DNA of 64,000 nt, taken from contig CALXAM010000007.1 in the NCBI GenBank assembly GCA_944386285.1, forward strand, positions 20,675 to 84,674, read 5' to 3'. Shown here one piece after another: positions 50,941 through 59,302 of the stretch (its first letter is position 1; the number at the start of each line of letters is the position of its first letter). The DNA comes from an uncultured Clostridia bacterium. Its GTDB lineage: Bacteria > Bacillota > Clostridia > Oscillospirales > Ruminococcaceae. The notes under the pieces were generated by a model. The model saw only the letters and a list, made by a program, of their open reading frames with translations, was not told the DNA's origin and did no database searches. The translations under genes and the position numbers were made by a program.

Positions 50941-53900
50941 ATGAAATTTAACTTTAAAATACAGCAATACCAGACTGACGCTGTGGACGCTGTGGTAAAA
51001 GTGTTTCACGGGCAAGGCTTTTATGATAAAGTCAGTTATATCCGTGACCTCGGTAAAATCAAACCCAAAGACACACAGATGATGTTCGGCATGACTGACG
51101 AGGAAATGGAATTGTATGATCCGATGAACGATACCGGATACAAGAACGAAATACTTGAGCTTTCTGATGAGCAGCTTTTACACAACATTCAAAAACTGCA
51201 AAGTGAAAACAATATTAAGCAGTCGCCTTCCCTTGTCAAGGATTTAGGACGCTGTTCTCTTGATATTGAGATGGAGACCGGTACCGGTAAAACCTATGTA
51301 TATATCAAGACAATGTTTGAGCTGAATAAACGATACGGCTGGAGCAAGTTTATTGTAGTGGTGCCAAGTATTGCGATCCGTGAGGGTGTGAAGAAAACTT
51401 TTGAAATTACCACCGACCATTTTATGGAGCATTATGGCAAAAAAGCTCGTTTCTTTATTTACAACAGCTCTAACTTGAATCAGCTTGATAACTTTTCTTC
51501 CAGTTCCGGTATCAATGTGATGATTATTAATACACAAGCTTTTGCTTCTTCTTTGAAAGAGGATGGCAAAAGCAAGGAAGCTCGTATTATCTATTCTAAG
51601 CGTGATGAATTCGGCTCTCGCCGTCCCATTGATGTAATTGCTGCAAACAGACCGATTATCATACTGGACGAACCGCAAAAAATGGGTGGAAATGTAACGC
51701 AAAAGGCACTGAAAAACTTCAATCCCCTTTTCAGTCTGAACTACTCAGCCACACACGCTAAGCAGCATAATACTGTCTATGTTCTTGATGCTCTTGACGC
51801 ATTTAATAAGCGTTTGGTTAAGAAAATCGAGGTCAAAGGTTTTGAAGTCAAGAATTTCAGAGGTACAGACAGTTATTTATATTTAGAGCAAATCGTTTTG
51901 TCGGCAAAGAAACCACCGATGGCAAAAATTGAACTGGAAATTGGCTATAACAAATCGATTAACCGTGAAACAAGAATTCTCGGTGTAGGCGATGATCTCT
52001 ATTATGTTTCGCAGGAAATGGAGCAATACAAAGGCTTTACGATTTCTGAAATAGATCCGCTTGCCGGGACTGTCACCTTTACAAACGGTGAAGTAATCAA
52101 AGCCGGTGATGTGGTGGGTGATGTATCGGAAAAAGATATGCGCCGTATTCAAATCAGAGAAACAATCCTCTCCCACTTTGAGAAAGAGGAAAAGCTTTTC
52201 AATATGGGAATCAAGTCACTGTCATTGTTCTTTATTGACGAGGTTGCAAAGTACCGCCAATATGACGAAGATGGTAATGATGTTCTCGGAGAATACGGAC
52301 AGATGTTTGAGCAGGAGTATGTGAATGTTTTAAATGAGTATCTAACGCTTTTTGATACCCCTTATCAAAAATATTTGAAGTCTACTTGCAGCGATGTTAC
52401 AGCAGTACATAAGGGATATTTCAGCATCGACAAAAAAACGGGCAGAAGCATTGACAGTCAATTAAAGCGTGGCAGTGAGTTCTCTGATGATATTTCCGCT
52501 TATGACCTCATATTGAAGAATAAGGAACGCTTGCTTTCCTTTGAAGAGCCGACAAGATTCATCTTTTCTCATTCAGCACTTCGTGAAGGCTGGGATAACC
52601 CGAATGTTTTTCAAATCTGTACATTAAAGCATTCCGACAGCAATACTGCAAAACGCCAAGAAGTTGGGCGTGGACTTCGACTTTGCGTTAATCAGTCCGG
52701 CAACAGAATGGATATAGAAACCTGCGGAGACAGTGTACACGACATCAATATGCTGACTGTTATTGCAAGCGAAAGCTATAAAACCTTTGTAACCGACTTG
52801 CAGAGTGATATTAAGACAGTCCTTTACGACAGACCTACTGTTGCTACAAGCGAATACTTTGCCGGTAAGTATGTCAAAGTAAATGGTGTACCGACACTTA
52901 TTACGGATGAAATAGCGAATGATATTGAGTTCTACCTTATTTCAAATGGATATGTAGATAAGAAACGCAAGGTTACAGATAAGTATCGTGCTGATGCAGC
53001 GAACGGAACTATAGCACCGCTGCCTGAAGAATTGGCTCCGATGGCAGATGGAATTCATACCCTGATTCAGTCTGTCTATGACGACAGTATACTTGACAAT
53101 ATGTTTGAGGATGGACATGAGTCAAAGGTCAAGAATAACCCGCTTAATGAAAATTTTGCAAAGAAAGAGTTCCAAGCTCTTTGGAAGCAGATTAACCGCA
53201 AGTATGCATATACGGTTGACTTTGACAGTGAGGAGCTTATCAAAAAGGCTATCGATCACATCAATGAGAAGTTATTTGTTTCTGAACTTCAATACACAAC
53301 TACAATAGGTCGCCAAAAAGCCAAAATGGATGAATATGAAGTTGGTCGTGGAGCGTCTTTCAGCGGCGAAAAAACAAGAACACAGACATTGAAACACGCT
53401 GAGACAAGCCAAATTAAATATGACCTGATTGGCAAAGTGGCTGAGGGTACAACGCTCACAAGAAAGACTACTGCAAGAATATTGAAAGGACTTAGAGTAG
53501 ATAAATTATATATGTTTAAAAATAATCCTGAAGAATTTATCTCTAAAGTCATCAAACTTATCCGAGAGCAAAAGGCAACGATGATTGTTGAACACATATC
53601 TTACGACCAAATTGAGGGCGAATATGACAGCACCATCTTTACCGCAGAGAAAAACACACAGAGTTTTGATAAAGCTTTTCTTGCCAAAAAAGCAATTCAG
53701 GACTATGTGTTCACAGATGGTTCGGCTGATAAGAGCATTGAAAGACGGTTTGCAGAAGACTTGGATGCTGCCGAGGAGGTATGTGTGTATGCAAAACTGC
53801 CGAGAACGTTCCAAATTCCTACGCCGGTAGGAAACTACTCTCCCGACTGGGCGATTGCTTTCTATGAAGGAACAGTAAAGCATATCTTTTTTGTGGCAGA

Positions 53901-54060
53901 AACAAAAGGAACAATGGAAAGTCTCAATCTCAGACCGATTGAAAAAGCAAAAATAGACTGTGCAAAGAAACTGTTTAACGAGATGTCTACAAGCAAAGTT
54001 AGATATCACGATGTGGATAGCTACCAGTCATTGCTGAATGTTATGGCGTCAATGAAGTAG
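50941..54060 (+). CDS. Type III restriction endonuclease subunit (Res)
   Basis: 1039 aa. The SF2 helicase part has Walker A METGTGKTYVY (Lys117), DEPQ at 243-246, FSLNYSATHAK and a LREGWDNPNVFQICTLKHSDS ... RQEVGRGLRL C-terminal helicase motif. The C-terminal nuclease has a PD-(D/E)xK signature: SPDWAI with Asp969 and FVAETKGT with Glu987 and Lys989. It needs Mod to cut DNA after ATP-driven sensing of unmethylated sites. Full family length and intact motifs suggest activity. Confidence 0.95.
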   Translation: MKFNFKIQQYQTDAVDAVVKVFHGQGFYDKVSYIRDLGKIKPKDTQMMFGMTDEEMELYDPMNDTGYKNEILELSDEQLLHNIQKLQSENNIKQSPSLVKDLGRCSLDIEMETGTGKTYVYIKTMFELNKRYGWSKFIVVVPSIAIREGVKKTFEITTDHFMEHYGKKARFFIYNSSNLNQLDNFSSSSGINVMIINTQAFASSLKEDGKSKEARIIYSKRDEFGSRRPIDVIAANRPIIILDEPQKMGGNVTQKALKNFNPLFSLNYSATHAKQHNTVYVLDALDAFNKRLVKKIEVKGFEVKNFRGTDSYLYLEQIVLSAKKPPMAKIELEIGYNKSINRETRILGVGDDLYYVSQEMEQYKGFTISEIDPLAGTVTFTNGEVIKAGDVVGDVSEKDMRRIQIRETILSHFEKEEKLFNMGIKSLSLFFIDEVAKYRQYDEDGNDVLGEYGQMFEQEYVNVLNEYLTLFDTPYQKYLKSTCSDVTAVHKGYFSIDKKTGRSIDSQLKRGSEFSDDISAYDLILKNKERLLSFEEPTRFIFSHSALREGWDNPNVFQICTLKHSDSNTAKRQEVGRGLRLCVNQSGNRMDIETCGDSVHDINMLTVIASESYKTFVTDLQSDIKTVLYDRPTVATSEYFAGKYVKVNGVPTLITDEIANDIEFYLISNGYVDKKRKVTDKYRADAANGTIAPLPEELAPMADGIHTLIQSVYDDSILDNMFEDGHESKVKNNPLNENFAKKEFQALWKQINRKYAYTVDFDSEELIKKAIDHINEKLFVSELQYTTTIGRQKAKMDEYEVGRGASFSGEKTRTQTLKHAETSQIKYDLIGKVAEGTTLTRKTTARILKGLRVDKLYMFKNNPEEFISKVIKLIREQKATMIVEHISYDQIEGEYDSTIFTAEKNTQSFDKAFLAKKAIQDYVFTDGSADKSIERRFAEDLDAAEEVCVYAKLPRTFQIPTPVGNYSPDWAIAFYEGTVKHIFFVAETKGTMESLNLRPIEKAKIDCAKKLFNEMSTSKVRYHDVDSYQSLLNVMASMK

Positions 54061-54111
54061 GTATAAAATTTTGAAACTTGGTTAAATAAAAAATGAAAGG
54101 AGCGTAGAAAG

Positions 54112-55638
54112 ATGGATGATAATAGAACATATATTGCGATAGACCTGAAATCTTTTTACGCTTCTGTTGAGTGCAGAGAGAGAAATCTTAATCCGCTGAC
54201 CACTAATCTTGTGGTGGCAGATAAGAGCCGTACCGAAAAAACAATATGCCTTGCGGTTTCACCGTCACTTAAAAGTTTTGGTATTCCCGGACGACCGAGG
54301 TTATTCGAAGTGGTGCAGAAAGTCAAAGAAGCCAATGCTGCCCGAAAATGGAAAGCTCCAAAACATACTTTTGTCGGTTCGTCCTATAACTATGAGGAGC
54401 TGAAAATCAATCCGACATTAGAAATTGATTACATTGTTGCTCCTCCCCGTATGGCGTATTATATGGAGTACAGTACGAAGATTTACAATGTTTATTTGAA
54501 ATATGTCGCACCGGAGGACATACACACCTACTCCATCGATGAAGTATTTATGGATGTCACACATTACTTGCAGAGCTACAAGATGACTGCAAGAGAGCTG
54601 ACGATGACGATTATCCGAGATGTTCTGAAAGAAACCGGAATAACAGCCACCGCCGGTATCGGTACAAATATGTACCTTTGCAAGATTGCAATGGATATTG
54701 TAGCAAAACACATTGAACCTGATAAGGACGGTGTTCGTATTGCAGAGCTTGATGAAATGTCCTATCGCAGATTACTTTGGAACCATAGACCGTTGACGGA
54801 TTTTTGGAGGGTTGGAAAGGGATATGCAAAGAAGTTAGAGGATAACGGACTCTATACAATGGGCGATGTCGCAAGATGCTCCATAGGTAAACCGACAGAT
54901 TACTATAATGAAGAATTACTTTATAAGCTGTTCGGAATAAATGCAGAATTGCTTATCGACCACGCTTGGGGGTACGAACCTTGTACCATAAAGCAGGTCA
55001 AAGCGTACAAGCCTTCAACAAATAGTATTTGCTCCGGTCAGGTATTACAATGTCCTTACGATTTTGATAAAGCTCGATTGGTAGTTCGAGAAATGGTTGA
55101 CCTTATGGTACTGGACTTAGTAGATAAAGGACTTGTGACCGACCAAATTGTTTTGACCATTGGGTATGACATAGAAAATTTAACAGACCCAAGCCGTCGG
55201 GCAAAGTATGGCGGAGAGGTCACAACAGACCATTATGGACGTAAAATTCCGAAGCACGCTCACGGAACAAAGAACCTTTATAGGCAGACTTCTTCTACTT
55301 CATTGATTACTAATGCAACTATGGAACTTTATGACAAGATCGTGGATAGAGAATTGCTTATCAGGCGAATTACTGTTGTAGCAAACCGACTTATAGACGA
55401 AAGTAAGGCGAAGCAACAAGACTGCTATGAGCAGCTAAATTTGTTTACCGATTATGCCGAAAACAATCATAAAAAGACTGAGGAAGAAGCCAAACTTGAG
55501 CGAGAAAAGCGTATGCAGAGAGCTATGCTTGATATTAAGAAGAAATTCGGAAAGAACGCTATTCTGAAAGGTATGAATCTTCAGGAAGGTGCAACAGCAA
55601 AAGGCCGCAACGAGCAAATCGGCGGTCACAAGGCATAA
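54112..55638 (+). CDS. Y-family DNA polymerase (DinB/UmuC-like)
   Basis: 508 aa. Catalytic motifs YIAIDLKSFYASVECRERN and YSIDEVFMDVTHYL carry the acidic residues of translesion polymerases. A helix-hairpin-helix region follows (FWRVGKGYAKKLEDNGLYTMGDVA), then the little-finger domain and a perfect beta-clamp motif QLNLF (441-445). The group is the UvrX/ImpB-like plasmid and ICE polymerases of Firmicutes. It copies damaged DNA, perhaps during or after transfer. GAAAGGAG precedes ATG 54112. YolD lies two genes downstream, as is usual for this polymerase. Confidence 0.93.
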   Translation: MDDNRTYIAIDLKSFYASVECRERNLNPLTTNLVVADKSRTEKTICLAVSPSLKSFGIPGRPRLFEVVQKVKEANAARKWKAPKHTFVGSSYNYEELKINPTLEIDYIVAPPRMAYYMEYSTKIYNVYLKYVAPEDIHTYSIDEVFMDVTHYLQSYKMTARELTMTIIRDVLKETGITATAGIGTNMYLCKIAMDIVAKHIEPDKDGVRIAELDEMSYRRLLWNHRPLTDFWRVGKGYAKKLEDNGLYTMGDVARCSIGKPTDYYNEELLYKLFGINAELLIDHAWGYEPCTIKQVKAYKPSTNSICSGQVLQCPYDFDKARLVVREMVDLMVLDLVDKGLVTDQIVLTIGYDIENLTDPSRRAKYGGEVTTDHYGRKIPKHAHGTKNLYRQTSSTSLITNATMELYDKIVDRELLIRRITVVANRLIDESKAKQQDCYEQLNLFTDYAENNHKKTEEEAKLEREKRMQRAMLDIKKKFGKNAILKGMNLQEGATAKGRNEQIGGHKA

Positions 55639-55674
55639 CCAAATTAGAAGTTGTAGAAATAATTTGGAGGGCAT

Positions 55675-55986
55675 ATGAAAATAGAATTTTTAGTAAACAC
55701 TGAGATAAATGATGGTCATCAAATCTTTATTCAAGAAGCAGAATTTAGAAAAGCAAAGAATAATGAGGACGAATTTAACAGTTTTGCATTTGCAACAAAT
55801 TGCTTGTTCGCTTTCTATGGTTGTCCTGATGATTTCATTAGACCGGTTGAATATGAAAAAATACTGTCTGCTTTAGAGAAAGGTGGAGCTGTTATCATTA
55901 CTATTGTAGAAGAAAGATACCCAAGAAATGTATATCCTGAAGTTTTTGTGTCAAATAATAATAAACTTAAAAAAGTTCAATTATAG
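55675..55986 (+). CDS. Hypothetical protein, 103 aa
   Basis: Starts at ATG 55675 after TTGGAGG. Small soluble protein, AT-rich, with FAFATNCLFAFYGCPDDFIRPVEYEKILSALEKGGAVIITIVEERYP. It stands between the polymerase and yolD, which are normally adjacent, so it is likely a later insertion. No family recognised. Confidence 0.6.
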   Translation: MKIEFLVNTEINDGHQIFIQEAEFRKAKNNEDEFNSFAFATNCLFAFYGCPDDFIRPVEYEKILSALEKGGAVIITIVEERYPRNVYPEVFVSNNNKLKKVQL

Positions 55987-56046
55987 GTTTGGTAAATTCT
56001 GATTGCCGGACTGTAATTTCATATTATGTGAAAGGAGGAGTAGCTT

Positions 56047-56481
56047 ATGAATAATGACGCTCATCGTTATGATGATATTATAAATCTTCCCCATCCGACA
56101 TCGGTAAATCATCCTCGTATGTCGTTATATGATCGTGCTGCTCAATTTTCTCCGTTTGCTGCTCTTACCGGACACGACGCTGCTATTAAAGAAACCGCCC
56201 GTTTGACGGAGCAAAAAATTGAACAAAGCGAGGATATGATAAGCCTACTGAATGAGAAATTGCAGATGGTAGCTGATAATCTTGGTACAGAGGTTACAAT
56301 CACTTATTTTGTGCCGGATGAACGGAAATCCGGCGGGGCTTATGTATCCCATACCGGAACGGTACGAAGAATTGATGATTATGAACATACGCTTGTTATG
56401 ACAGATAAAACGGTAATACCTATTGAGCAGATAAGTGAAATAGAAAGCGAATTGTTCGGTGAAATGGGAATATACGAATAG
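56047..56481 (+). CDS. YolD-like protein
   Basis: 144 aa with the YolD pattern: YDDIINLPHPTSVNHPRMSLYDRAAQFSPFAALTGHDAAIKETARLT and a C-terminal beta domain ending in TVIPIEQISEIE. YolD-like proteins accompany Y-family polymerases and act like a UmuD-type partner in UV mutagenesis clusters of Firmicutes. AAAGGAGGAG before ATG 56047; 16 bp to the WYL gene. Confidence 0.88.
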   Translation: MNNDAHRYDDIINLPHPTSVNHPRMSLYDRAAQFSPFAALTGHDAAIKETARLTEQKIEQSEDMISLLNEKLQMVADNLGTEVTITYFVPDERKSGGAYVSHTGTVRRIDDYEHTLVMTDKTVIPIEQISEIESELFGEMGIYE

Positions 56482-56497
56482 CAGAAAGGAATAAGCA

Positions 56498-57472
56498 ATG
56501 GAAACAAAACCGAGAATTTTATATCTGCTGAAGGTATTGCAGGAAAGAACTGACGAGGAACATCCGCTGACTACAAGCCAGCTTATTGAAATACTAAATA
56601 CGGAGTTTGGTATCTATGCTCACCGAACCACTATATCAAAAGATATTGCTGCTCTTGTAGACTTCGGAGTGGACATTGTGACCATTCATTCGACTCAAAG
56701 CAAATATTTTGTTGCAAGCCGTAAGTTTGAGTTGCCGGAGCTGAAGCTGTTGATTGACGCAGTCGAGTCCTCAAAGTTCATTACGGAAAAGAAAAGCAGA
56801 GCGTTAATTAATAAAATTCATTCTTTGACGAGCGAAGGTCAAGTATCGAAGCTCAAGAGAAACAACTATGTTGCCGGACGCATTAAACCGGATAATGAGC
56901 AGATTTATTACATAGTGGATACCATAAATGACGCAATCAATGATGGGAAAAAGATTTCATTTCAATATTATGATTATACCGGACTGAAGAAGAAGGTGCT
57001 GAAAAACAAAGGCGAAGTCTATACCCTCAGTCCATATCATCTTGTGTGGTGTGGAGATTACTATTATGTCATAGGCTACTCCGATAAGAAGAATAAGGTT
57101 GTCACTTTCCGAGTAGATCGTATTGCTGCAAATCCGAAAATGTTAGAAGCCGATATTGTACCTCAGCCGGATGACTTTGAACTTGCTGATTTCACTAAAG
57201 AAGTGTTTAATATGTATGACGGTCAGGAAGTAACCGTTGACTTAAGATGTGATAACAGTCTGATGAAAACGATGATTGACCGTTTCGGCGAGGATGTCAA
57301 AACGCTTGCCTATGATATGACATCGTTTAGACTTCTTACTGATGTTTCCGTCAGTCCGACCTTTTTCGGGTGGGTATTTGGTTTCGGCGGCAAGGTTCAG
57401 ATACTTGCACCGGAAGAAGTCAAAGAGCAGTACAAACAGATGATTTTACAGGCAAATGAAAATATAAAATAA
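56498..57472 (+). CDS. WYL-domain transcriptional regulator
   Basis: 324 aa. N-terminal winged helix (LTTSQLIEILNTEFGIYAHRTTISKDIAALVDFGVDI), a WYL domain with ISFQYYDYTGLKKK, YTLSPYHLVWCGDYYYVIGY and VVTFRVDRI, and a WCX-type C-terminus. WYL domains bind nucleotides or single-stranded DNA and regulate DNA-damage and phage-defence genes. Co-directional with polymerase and YolD, so a sensor for that module is likely. Confidence 0.9.
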   Translation: METKPRILYLLKVLQERTDEEHPLTTSQLIEILNTEFGIYAHRTTISKDIAALVDFGVDIVTIHSTQSKYFVASRKFELPELKLLIDAVESSKFITEKKSRALINKIHSLTSEGQVSKLKRNNYVAGRIKPDNEQIYYIVDTINDAINDGKKISFQYYDYTGLKKKVLKNKGEVYTLSPYHLVWCGDYYYVIGYSDKKNKVVTFRVDRIAANPKMLEADIVPQPDDFELADFTKEVFNMYDGQEVTVDLRCDNSLMKTMIDRFGEDVKTLAYDMTSFRLLTDVSVSPTFFGWVFGFGGKVQILAPEEVKEQYKQMILQANENIK

Positions 57473-57495
57473 TTGCTTGTTTCGGCAAAAATGTA

Positions 57496-57526
57496 TTGAC
57501 TTGTACGCTGCGTACACGCTTATACT
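57496..57526 (+). promoter_or_regulatory. MerR-type promoter with 19-bp spacer and dyad
   Basis: TTGACT at 57496-57501 and TATACT at 57521-57526 are 19 bp apart. The spacer holds a perfect dyad TGTACGC-T-GCGTACA (57502-57516). Overlong spacers with a central dyad are the mark of promoters that MerR proteins untwist; the MerR gene starts 24 bp downstream, so it is autoregulated. Confidence 0.85.
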
Positions 57527-57549
57527 CTCAATATAAGGAGGTGTTTCCG

Positions 57550-58422
57550 ATGTTATTAAACGAAATTATCGAAGAAGTCGGAATGACAAAGCGTGCAGTT
57601 AAATATTATGAGGAAAAAGGTTTGCTTACCGTCCAAAAGGACAGTAATGGTTATCGAAATTACACGGATCAAGATGTTGAGATTTTGAAAAGGATTTCAG
57701 TATATCGTAAACTTGGAATTGGAATAAAAGACATTCAGCGTATACTGAGTGGTGAGGACGAAAGCATTCTTCTAAGCATATATCAGGAGAAATTGAATGA
57801 ACATAAACTGCGAGATGAAGAAATAAAAGCTTTAAGAGAGTTTATTGATGATAGGGACGCAACTAAAGCAAACGAGCTAATTGATTATCATACAGTTGAA
57901 AATGCGATTGAGACATTGTTGCCGGGTGAATGGGGAAATTATTTTAGACAGCATTTTAAGCCATTCCTGTATGTAAGAATAAAGACAGAAGAACAAAAGC
58001 AAGCATTGAAAAACATATTGACTTATTGTGATGAAACAACTCTAAAAATCCCATTTATGATGAAGTTGGGAGCAAAGATTTCAAGATTTATTCCTTTCGA
58101 AACAAAAACCGCTGAGGAAATGATTTCATACTATCGGGATATGGATGAAAGCAGATATGAGGTCTTAAAAGAGCAGGTAATGAAGGGGGTAAAAATAAAG
58201 AATGGAATAATGAAGTATCATCCGGCGTTTGTTGCACAGCGAAAGATGATGAGAGAGTTACAAAACAAAGGATATAACGATATTTTTATTCCTAATCTAA
58301 AGGCATTATCCCCACAGTATGCAGAGTATAAGAATGCTATGGATAAAGTGAATGACAGAATATGCAGAGAGCTTGGTTTGTATTATGATACGAATTATAA
58401 TCTCGTTATTAAGAAACAGTAA
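57550..58422 (+). CDS. MerR-family regulator
   Basis: ATG 57550 with AAGGAGG upstream; the frame from 57496 covers the promoter. 290 aa: MerR winged helix (LLNEIIEEVGMTKRAVKYYEEKGLLTVQKDSNGYRNYTDQDVEILKRISVYRKLGIGIKDIQRIL), a dimerisation helix and a 190-aa effector domain with many aromatic and basic residues, which I do not recognise. It is transcribed alone: own promoter, terminator at 58446. Besides itself, targets are unknown. Confidence 0.9.
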   Translation: MLLNEIIEEVGMTKRAVKYYEEKGLLTVQKDSNGYRNYTDQDVEILKRISVYRKLGIGIKDIQRILSGEDESILLSIYQEKLNEHKLRDEEIKALREFIDDRDATKANELIDYHTVENAIETLLPGEWGNYFRQHFKPFLYVRIKTEEQKQALKNILTYCDETTLKIPFMMKLGAKISRFIPFETKTAEEMISYYRDMDESRYEVLKEQVMKGVKIKNGIMKYHPAFVAQRKMMRELQNKGYNDIFIPNLKALSPQYAEYKNAMDKVNDRICRELGLYYDTNYNLVIKKQ

Positions 58423-58445
58423 TATCAATTTGGATACAAATTGCT

Positions 58446-58480
58446 GAGGTGTCGTATAACAGCGACACCTCTTTTCTTTT
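58446..58480 (+). terminator. Terminator after merR
   Basis: A 9-bp stem (58446-58454 with 58463-58471), 8-nt loop and a TTTTCTTTT tail. Confidence 0.9.
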
Positions 58481-58494
58481 CTTCAAAAACCCAC

Positions 58495-58547
58495 TTGTAA
58501 CTTAAAGAAAAAAGAGTATAATAAAGCTATCAGGAACGCATCGTTCC
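58495..58547 (+). promoter_or_regulatory. Promoter and operator of the LexA-like repressor
   Basis: TTGTAA at 58495-58500, 16 bp, TATAAT at 58517-58522, followed at the expected start of transcription by GGAACG-CAT-CGTTCC (58533-58547). The dyad GAAC-N5-GTTC resembles a Firmicute LexA box with one extra central base, and a sister copy is at 5371-5383. Autoregulation is likely. Confidence 0.75.
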
Positions 58548-58571
58548 ATATAAAAAGCAGAGGTACACATT

Positions 58572-59171
58572 ATGAGAAGCAAAAATCCCGAGTTAATGGA
58601 AAAGATATGTAAATATGCAGAACAATATATTTTGAATAACGGTCATTCTCCGGCTACCTCTACCATTGCTAAAGCTCTTGGTATCGCTAAAACAACAGCG
58701 TATAGATATTTGATTGAGATGTCCGATAAAGGAATGATTGAATATGACGGCCTGGAGATAAAAACTCCGGTTACAAAGAAGATTAACACCGGAAGCACAC
58801 AGACTGCTATTGTAGGTTCCGTTCCTTGCGGCTCTCCGCAGTATGAGGAGGAGAACATCGAGGAATATGTTTCGCTTCCAACTGCAATTTTCGGAACGGG
58901 TGATTTCTTTATCCTTCGTGCCAGCGGAGAGTCTATGATTGAAGCCGGAATTGATGACGGCGACCTCGTTGTAGTAAGAAAACAGGCTTATGCAGATGAA
59001 GGAGATATAATTGTTGCCCTTGTTGATGGTCAGAATACGCTGAAAAGGTTTTACCGAGATAAGGAAAAAAAGAAAATCATCCTTCATCCGGAAAATAAGC
59101 GTATGAAAGATATACTTGTAGATGACTGCTATATTCAAGGTGTTGCCTGCAATGTTATAAAAGCGTTATAA
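58572..59171 (+). CDS. LexA-like self-cleaving repressor
   Basis: 199 aa. An N-terminal winged helix (YAEQYILNNGHSPATSTIAKALGIAKTTAYRYLIEM) precedes an S24 peptidase domain with Ser121 in ASGESM and Lys158 in NTLKRFY. A Cys86-Gly87 site in VPCGSP stands where LexA has Ala-Gly. The full catalytic dyad implies RecA-stimulated autocleavage. It would keep its regulon off until DNA damage. It lies two ORFs upstream of ImmA and above its own dyad. Confidence 0.92.
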   Translation: MRSKNPELMEKICKYAEQYILNNGHSPATSTIAKALGIAKTTAYRYLIEMSDKGMIEYDGLEIKTPVTKKINTGSTQTAIVGSVPCGSPQYEEENIEEYVSLPTAIFGTGDFFILRASGESMIEAGIDDGDLVVVRKQAYADEGDIIVALVDGQNTLKRFYRDKEKKKIILHPENKRMKDILVDDCYIQGVACNVIKAL

Positions 59172-59185
59172 GCGAGGGCGATCAT

Positions 59186-59302
59186 ATGAGAAGTTTTGAA
59201 GGAATTCGCTATCCATTTTTAGATAGTGCGGAAATAAAATTACCCCAAATTGGTTTCAGGTTATGTGCCGATAAGGGAAAGTTGGAGGTGGACACAACTT
59301 GA
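59186..59302 (+). CDS. Possible 38-aa coupled ORF
   Basis: ATG 59186 with GAGGGCG upstream opens a 38-codon frame (MRSFEGIRYPFLDSAEIKL ... LEVDTT) whose TGA overlaps the TTG start of ImmA. The exact fit between the LexA-like gene and immA favours translation, but the amino-acid sequence gives no hint of function. Confidence 0.45.
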   Translation: MRSFEGIRYPFLDSAEIKLPQIGFRLCADKGKLEVDTT

